A stretch of DNA of 64,000 bases from Scylla paramamosain (lineage: Eukaryota > Arthropoda > Malacostraca > Decapoda > Portunidae). This document shows, one piece after another, positions 32,732-64,000 of this stretch. Below the pieces are notes generated by a model. That model ran no database searches, was not told the DNA's origin, and saw nothing but the letters and a program-made list of their open reading frames with translations. The position numbers and the translations under genes were made by a program. Location of the stretch: contig NC_087183.1 of assembly GCF_035594125.1 (NCBI RefSeq), positions 7,431,868-7,495,867 of the forward strand, written 5' to 3'. The first letter of the stretch is position 1, and each line of letters begins with the position of its first letter.

Positions 32732-33829
32732 TTTTATTAGTACATACATCTTAAAGGATATGAAGAAACTGAATATTTATGAGGTTGTATTTAATTACAA
32801 GTATATATGTATACACAGGTTCATAGAAGGAAAACCAAACCATCTTATCATTCACTCACACTCCAATACTGTTGAATTTTTAACCACACAATAACTTTTC
32901 TTTACTTCAATGTTTAAATCTTAGTAGTTGACATAAAATTGTCTTTTATATCAGAATCTGAAAAGTTTGGCAACTCCTTTTACTAGGCATGATAGTTGTA
33001 ATAATAGTACTTTTTTTAAAGTATTCAGGTGGATTGATTTGGGAAGCAATGGCACTGACTTGCTTTTTTCTGTCCTTGTTTACTTACTTTTCTAAAAAGT
33101 GGAGATATGTTGCAGCCACAGCTGTCATTTAGACTTCACAGAGCCCTGAAACATCATTTACCTATGGCCTGAAATCTAAAACTGGGGTTCATTCCATGCC
33201 TATGAGGAGCTGACCTGCTGTTTTATCTCAGGACTATTACATATCATGCCACAGATTCTCACTGACAAGGCAACATAAGACAATCGAAATATTAAACTAG
33301 AGCATCACTTTATTTCATTTTATTTTGGTTTCATATTACTATCTTATTTGACTTAATTTATAGTCTTATCATCACAAGCCTTTTTTTCCTGTTTTATTAT
33401 GTAACACGCATCAAAGTGTAATCTGGATATGTTTTGTGTTTGATGGTAGAAAGTCTCTTGGGTTTATTCATAATTAGTTTTTACACAAGTTTTGATGACA
33501 AAAGAAACCACTGATAAAATGTATGATGTTTACCAGTCCAATACAATGTTTTTTTCTTTACTTGTGAAAGCCTATGTAATTTCACTTCCAGTATATAAAA
33601 ATGCACTTAAGTGTTTGTCACTTTACAAGATATGGCATATTATATGGGTTACAGTATATGGAATGTTTTCTTTATTTTCATTATTGGTCTTCTATAAAAA
33701 TCATGGAAACTGAGAAAACTGTAAAAATGACAAAATTATTTCTAATTTCTAAAGACCATGAAAAGCATTTGATGAAAATTTGGCCCAGCTCAAGTTTCTT
33801 TGTGAAATGCTGATGTATGAATAACCATT

Positions 33830-33880
<51 letters not shown>

Positions 33881-34071
33881 CTGATCTGAAGGTACTCATG
33901 TAATGTATGGATTTTTTATGTGCATGTCCATTGTTAGACAGTTTATCTCATTTGCCCATGCAATAGCAATTTCATAGTCATTGTGTAATTGAACTCTATT
34001 GTTTGCTCAGTAAACCAACCAGTGTGTTTGTAGGACAGTGTGCACAATATACATTAGCTTGGTGACATCAG

Positions 34072-34191
<120 letters not shown>

Positions 34192-34494
34192 TTGCAATAA
34201 TGTATTTATTACACCTGAAAATAATGTTAGACATCCACAGGGCTATATGTATAATTTAAGTACAACAGCCTGTTAACATTACTAAAGCAAGGTTCTACTT
34301 TATTTTGCTGCATTTTTTCTCAAATAAATTACATTAATTGTAGCTCATTGGTCTGTTATCCCTTTACTAATAGGAAAGGAAACCTTTTCCTCTTATGCAA
34401 ATTAAGAAATTATGGCTAAGAGCAAGCAATCACCATGATCACTTGCTCTTAGCTGGAGATCTTAGGTTAGCTGGTTGGGATGATTGCTGCTGCT

Positions 34495-34595
<101 letters not shown>

Positions 34596-34901
34596 ACACA
34601 TACATTTAACCTGAGTACACTGATACCTACACTGTGTTACTTCTAAATTATAATGCTATAGCACAAAATTAAGAAATATGAAACGGAACAAGGTTAACAT
34701 AAACTCCCTGATGATCACAGTGGTAATTTACATACTCATAAAGTCTGATCCTCAGCAGATATGCTTGGGCAGAAACCAAACTGATCCTTGAGATAAGATA
34801 TTATTTAGTAAAATCACATAGTCATTTATGAACATAATATTCACTCTGTAAGTTCAACAGGAACATAAACTTAAGACACAACAACAAATTCTATAGTAGT
34901 G

Positions 34902-35009
<108 letters not shown>

Positions 35010-36873
35010 GAATAGGGTACGTGACAATGAATATGATTAATTTCAATGTAGTGTTCGTTATGGGAAACGTGGATAATGGCAACTGAAGAACCTATGGGAA
35101 AAAAAAAATAATTGGTTCCTGGGAGCCAGAAAAAAAAAAAAATCCACCATAAAAAATCAAAATTAACACATTTGCACAATTGAATTTGAGATAACACAAC
35201 ATAAATATTTACAGCACCCTCCTGAGTGAGAAATGCTGGAGCAAAAATGATAAAAGGAATGAGGGGGAGAGAATCTCTTAGTAATGTCACTAGTAGTTCT
35301 AGTACTTAATGTAAGAATTTAAAAATGTGTCTTATTTTGTTTCACATGGTCTCGGTACTTGTAGTTTTCTTTTCCCCTTAGTGTTGTGAACGCCCTGCCA
35401 TTGCGTTTTACCTCCCTGCAAGAGTACACAGTGCACATGCGTTTGTTTTCACCACACTGCTCATAGCCAAAAACAGCACACTCAATATTTATGCAGTAAA
35501 CTCAGGACTTTATAGTGTAATTAAATTGACCTTAAAGATAATCCTCATCTGGATATTCTAGCAAGTAGTTGTTAACAGAGCTTTGAGGATTGCCTTTCCA
35601 CCGGCATCACTCGAGAATCTTTTACCTTTTTACCTGGTATTTTCATACACACAGTTTCACTTCTTTTACTAATTTTCCAAAATCTGTAAACTGCATCCTT
35701 GGTCTCTGTCTTATTTATGCAGTTAAATAATGAAACACTTCCCATGATTCGATCGTTGTCTTCATAGTTGTAGCTTCTGCATTTTCTTTCTTCTTTTTAC
35801 CCTTCACAGTATAATAAAAAAAGGTGTTTCAGTATTTCTAATTCTGCAATGCAAACTGGGAACTTCGAATCTGCTTTCATTGTAATACGGGCAAACTTCT
35901 GTTCTTGTCTTAAACAAGATTACGTTTGAAGGATGATCCTCAAGGAACGTACAGCATCCCTAATTATCCTTTAAGTAATCTACTTCTCTTATTGCCTCGG
36001 TTAATGAACTATTTAATTACACTTTGAATGTATGGTAAAATAATATGTGTTAATAGCCGTGTTTCAAAAGAGCGAAGCACCTCTTATCCCTTATACTGTT
36101 GTGCATCTTTTTGTCTTCAGAGTCATCTGAAGACTGTATTATCTATACATTGTAATTTCTTTAAATCATTCTTCTTGAAGTCTTGTTTCATGGGGCAGCG
36201 ATCGGTATGACTAATGATTTCTAGTAGGCTTTCCCTGTTATCGTGGCCTCCATTATAATGTACCCCATTTAGGTGGACGTGTCAGCGTTGCGAGGCGCAA
36301 GCGACCAGCTCCACATCTAGATCTAAAGGCTGTGAATTAAGCTCAGGCCGAGAATTTTATAAAGCATATGGGTTCCTTGGCTCAGGCTGTCACGGGACGT
36401 AATCATTAGGCTCCCCGAGGCAACTTTTCATTCATCAGGAGCTACTGTAGCCTACTGTTGCAAGCAGGAAGGATGGGACCCCCGGTGTTGATCATTATGA
36501 ACTCACAAGTGTATTGTATGATTTCATTACTGAACTAACTCATCCATCTCCATTTTTCGTATGTTGTATGTGGCAATCAGTTATACACCCCGATTGTATC
36601 AATGAGATAATATTTACATGCCATCACTTATATATGTACAATGAACTGGTTATACGGTACAAAGGTGGTCACAGCGCCAATACTGAGGGCACCTAAACAA
36701 GTAACCAATGGCTTGAGATTAAACCTTTCTCACCTGTCTCAGAAAGGAAAATATATTCTACAACAATAAACGAAAAAATGGGAATAGAAGGTAGGTGAAG
36801 ATGTGTGCTACTTGATAAATCGCAAGCTCATCAGGGAAAGGGTCTACGTAAGTAGCTCGTGCTTCCTCCTCTA

Positions 36874-36910
<37 letters not shown>

Positions 36911-38493
36911 ACCAGATGACTGATCCACACCTTCGTTAATCTTGCAAATATCGTTAGCGCGTATAATTGCAGGTTCGCAGGCAAAATCGCAGTAAGACTA
37001 GGAATGTTCCTTCCGCCGGTATGTGATTTACTGCAGGCAGAGAGATCACTTAGTCTTGCCAGCAACATCCACCATTGTTGCCTTGAGTGTTCAGGAAATT
37101 ACTGCTACACGGACAATAACTAGCCGAGGTATGCAACCAGCTGCTCGCAAACAACCACTTACTTACACAACATTTCGATATAACAATCACACTTTGATGG
37201 ATGCTTAAACTTAATCCCGTAGTTATAATCAATATTCGTATTATGGATACTCATATTACACGTTCTAATGAAAATTTTTCTCTCTTTTGTTTCTCATTCT
37301 TGTTTTATCAACAAAACGGCGTGCCTACGAAAAGGTCTCAGAGAGAGAGAGAGAGAGAGAGAGAGTGTGGCATTTACAGAATATGTATTTTTCATGTAGC
37401 TTCCTTTCACGCAGCTTATCAGTAATAAGTAACGTGCGTGCCTGACATTAAGACATGAAACAAGAAAGTTACATGAGTGAAGTTTATACTTTATATCGGT
37501 ACTCTATACATACGTAGCTCATCTAAAAAGTTAATCAATTGAACCCTTTTTAAGTGATTCATTGCTGTCTGACTCGATCCAACTTCAAGCCCTCTGGTGT
37601 TGAACGAAGGGAATCTGCTGCACTTCATATTGAGATTTCCGTTGGTTGGTGCTCTGCTTGTGGACCAAGGACCAATGTTTCCATAGACCGCTTGAAGTCC
37701 ACGATATTCCTGGCCTTGGGATTGTGCTTTGTAGCTTAAGGAGAAAACCAGCAGGATGTCGTGGTCAGGTGCTCATGTAAGAGGTAGGCTTAAGTGTGTT
37801 ATTCGTATTGTAACCATAGCCTAATCTTGCGATAAGTGTGATGAACAAAAAAAAAAAAAAAAAAAAAAAAAATTCAATCATGTATGCCCTAATCTGATAT
37901 CAAAATAATTTTTGGGGACATGAAATCCTCGTTACGTATACATGACAAAGTTTACGCAAGTTACATATGTGAAGTGATCACATGAATGTAATTTAGGAGA
38001 AAGCTGATATGATTGAAAGAACCTTGTTAGGTGAGGTTAAGATTTTTGGGAAGGACTGTTGCTTTTCCCCCTGCTTGGAGGTTATTACACGTGAGGTCAG
38101 GGTACTAATTTACATGGTGTTAGGCTTAATAACTCTGATAACGTGCAGAGGGAGAAGGGGAAGAGAGTACATGGGTGAAAGATAAATGAATATCACTTAA
38201 TTGTGACGTGCTTAAAAGTAGAACATGTATATTTATCCATTCTAGTTATTTACGTATAATATACTATCGAGAAAATTCTTTGTGTATCCCATTTTAAAAT
38301 TGTAAGACTAGCGTATTGGTAGTTACTAAATTACTTCTTCACTTGGAAACTTGAGCTACGAGCGATGGAGCCAATTTTTTTTTTTTTTTTTTCAGCCTTC
38401 CATTTCTTCTGATCGGCATGTAAAAGTTTCCATATGTAGGGCGGTGATTGACTTAGAGGAAGGCGATCACCTAGAATGATTAACAAATTTCGG

Positions 38494-38543
<50 letters not shown>

Positions 38544-39135
38544 ACGTCCCATAAAAGTACACGCAGCTACTCCTGATGTCGGTATCGAAATATACTAGGT
38601 GAAAATGCATTATTTACAGTGGTAGATCTATGGTTTTGTGTATTTCGCTATTTTCAAATAGCTGTGTGATTTATAACTGGGCATCAGTGCTGACGATAGC
38701 CATCAACAGTTTTTTAAGTAGTTTGTCCAGTAAAATAAACTGCTTTCTGCAGTCATATTAAGTTAGCGTAGCATGCAGTGATGAATTTCGATTAAGTATA
38801 CGTGGCAGGGTGAAGTGAGTTGCCCAGTGTAGATGTTTTTAGGTTAAAACGCTAGTTATGGCTGTAACGAGGTAATTACTTGTAATTACCATAATTACGT
38901 GTTTTAATTTTTCTTATGGTGTTCCTGGTGTAGGGGTAGTGAGATGAGGTGTGGACGTAATAAAAAAAATCGAAACAATAAACTGAAAAGTGTGCGGTAA
39001 TGATATAATAATGTAAGACAGTAAGAAACGATTGATTACTCAGTGTTGCGTGAGTAATGTTGGTGTGACTAAGTTTCGTGGAATAAAGTGAATCACATGT
39101 TCTATACGAAAGATGATGTTGCATGAGTGACATAG

Positions 39136-39180
39136 TATATAATAGTGAAGATAATTTTCAATTTTTTTTTTCAGAATTGG
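39136..39180 (+). promoter_or_regulatory. Candidate TATA box and start site, or acceptor, for Phafin exon 1
   Basis: TATATAAT at 39136-39143 lies about 37 bases before TCAGA at 39171, an arthropod initiator-like motif. The same T-rich stretch ending in CAG at 39171-39173 could equally be a 3' splice site after an unseen upstream leader exon. Both readings place the untranslated start of the Phafin exon near 39173. Confidence 0.25.
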
Positions 39181-39406
39181 TATAACTTTTGGATTATCCA
39201 TTGAAACCAATTTAGATGAAGCTTATCCGGTGAAACCAATTCTTGTCGTAGGTACAGAATTATGTGAAAATGCGTTAGTACATTATTTAAAAAAAAATGA
39301 TTGTTTATTGTTAATAAATGGATATAATAAAGTGTCCACAGCGAAGAGGAAATGAAATGAAGCCACTGAAAGGGAACTCGAATGTAGCGTCAGAAGGACA
39401 ACAAAG

Positions 39407-63921
<24,515 letters not shown>

Positions 63922-64000
63922 TGGCAAGCGAGGGGACTCCTAATTGTGGCACACGTGTTTGAGTCCCTGTTGCCACTCCTGACAATGCTGCCAGACAACC

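Noticed and set aside
37554..37739. 61-codon frame upstream of Phafin
   Set aside because: No recognisable feature, no phase-compatible splice link to Phafin.

Overview
The window looks like nuclear DNA of an arthropod, most likely a decapod crustacean (inference). The protein-coding exons match animal families and are split by long introns. The telomere-type repeat present is TTAGG, the arthropod form. Very long dinucleotide and trinucleotide arrays (TA, CA/TG, CT/GA, ATT, AGT) sit every 1 to 2 kb, and the interspersed repeats are decayed non-LTR retrotransposon tails, tRNA-like SINEs and hAT-like elements. Nothing bacterial or plasmid-like is present. Layout: (1) 226-13194, minus strand: seventeen exons of DNAI7 (CASC1/IC97 family, axonemal inner-arm dynein factor). 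The reading frame is continuous for 623 codons, with the start codon at 13194 and the C-terminus beyond the left edge. An unrelated intronless 142-codon ORF with a four-cysteine motif lies on the plus strand inside its second intron (11344-11772). (2) 13195-19172: the gap between two divergent genes. It is largely filled by a 4.15-kb element (13395-17548) with hAT-like ends and a perfect 8-bp target duplication. That element contains a foldback around a TA tract, a run of TGACGT motifs, a higher-order TG minisatellite and a (CG)n palindrome. (3) 19434-24379, plus strand: a seven-exon geranylgeranyl diphosphate synthase (GGPS1), 308 codons. (4) 24380-39130: about 15 kb with no supportable gene, holding microsatellites, a tRNA-like SINE duplicated around a TA tract and a hAT-like MITE. 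(5) 39407-63921, plus strand: a Phafin gene (PLEKHF/rush family; PH plus FYVE domains and a long acidic tail), complete at 439 codons, with a second possible first exon at 46397. The three main genes belong to separate pathways (ciliary dynein, isoprenoid synthesis, endosome and autophagy) and show no operon-like relation. Exon boundaries were placed by hand from splice consensus, phase continuity and resemblance to the protein families, so individual junctions can be off by a few bases even where the gene call is firm. The less ordinary items are the two mobile elements with perfect 8-bp target duplications (one carrying inverted TTAGG arrays), the nested orphan ORF, the alternative Phafin first exon, and exons whose splice sites are built into microsatellites.
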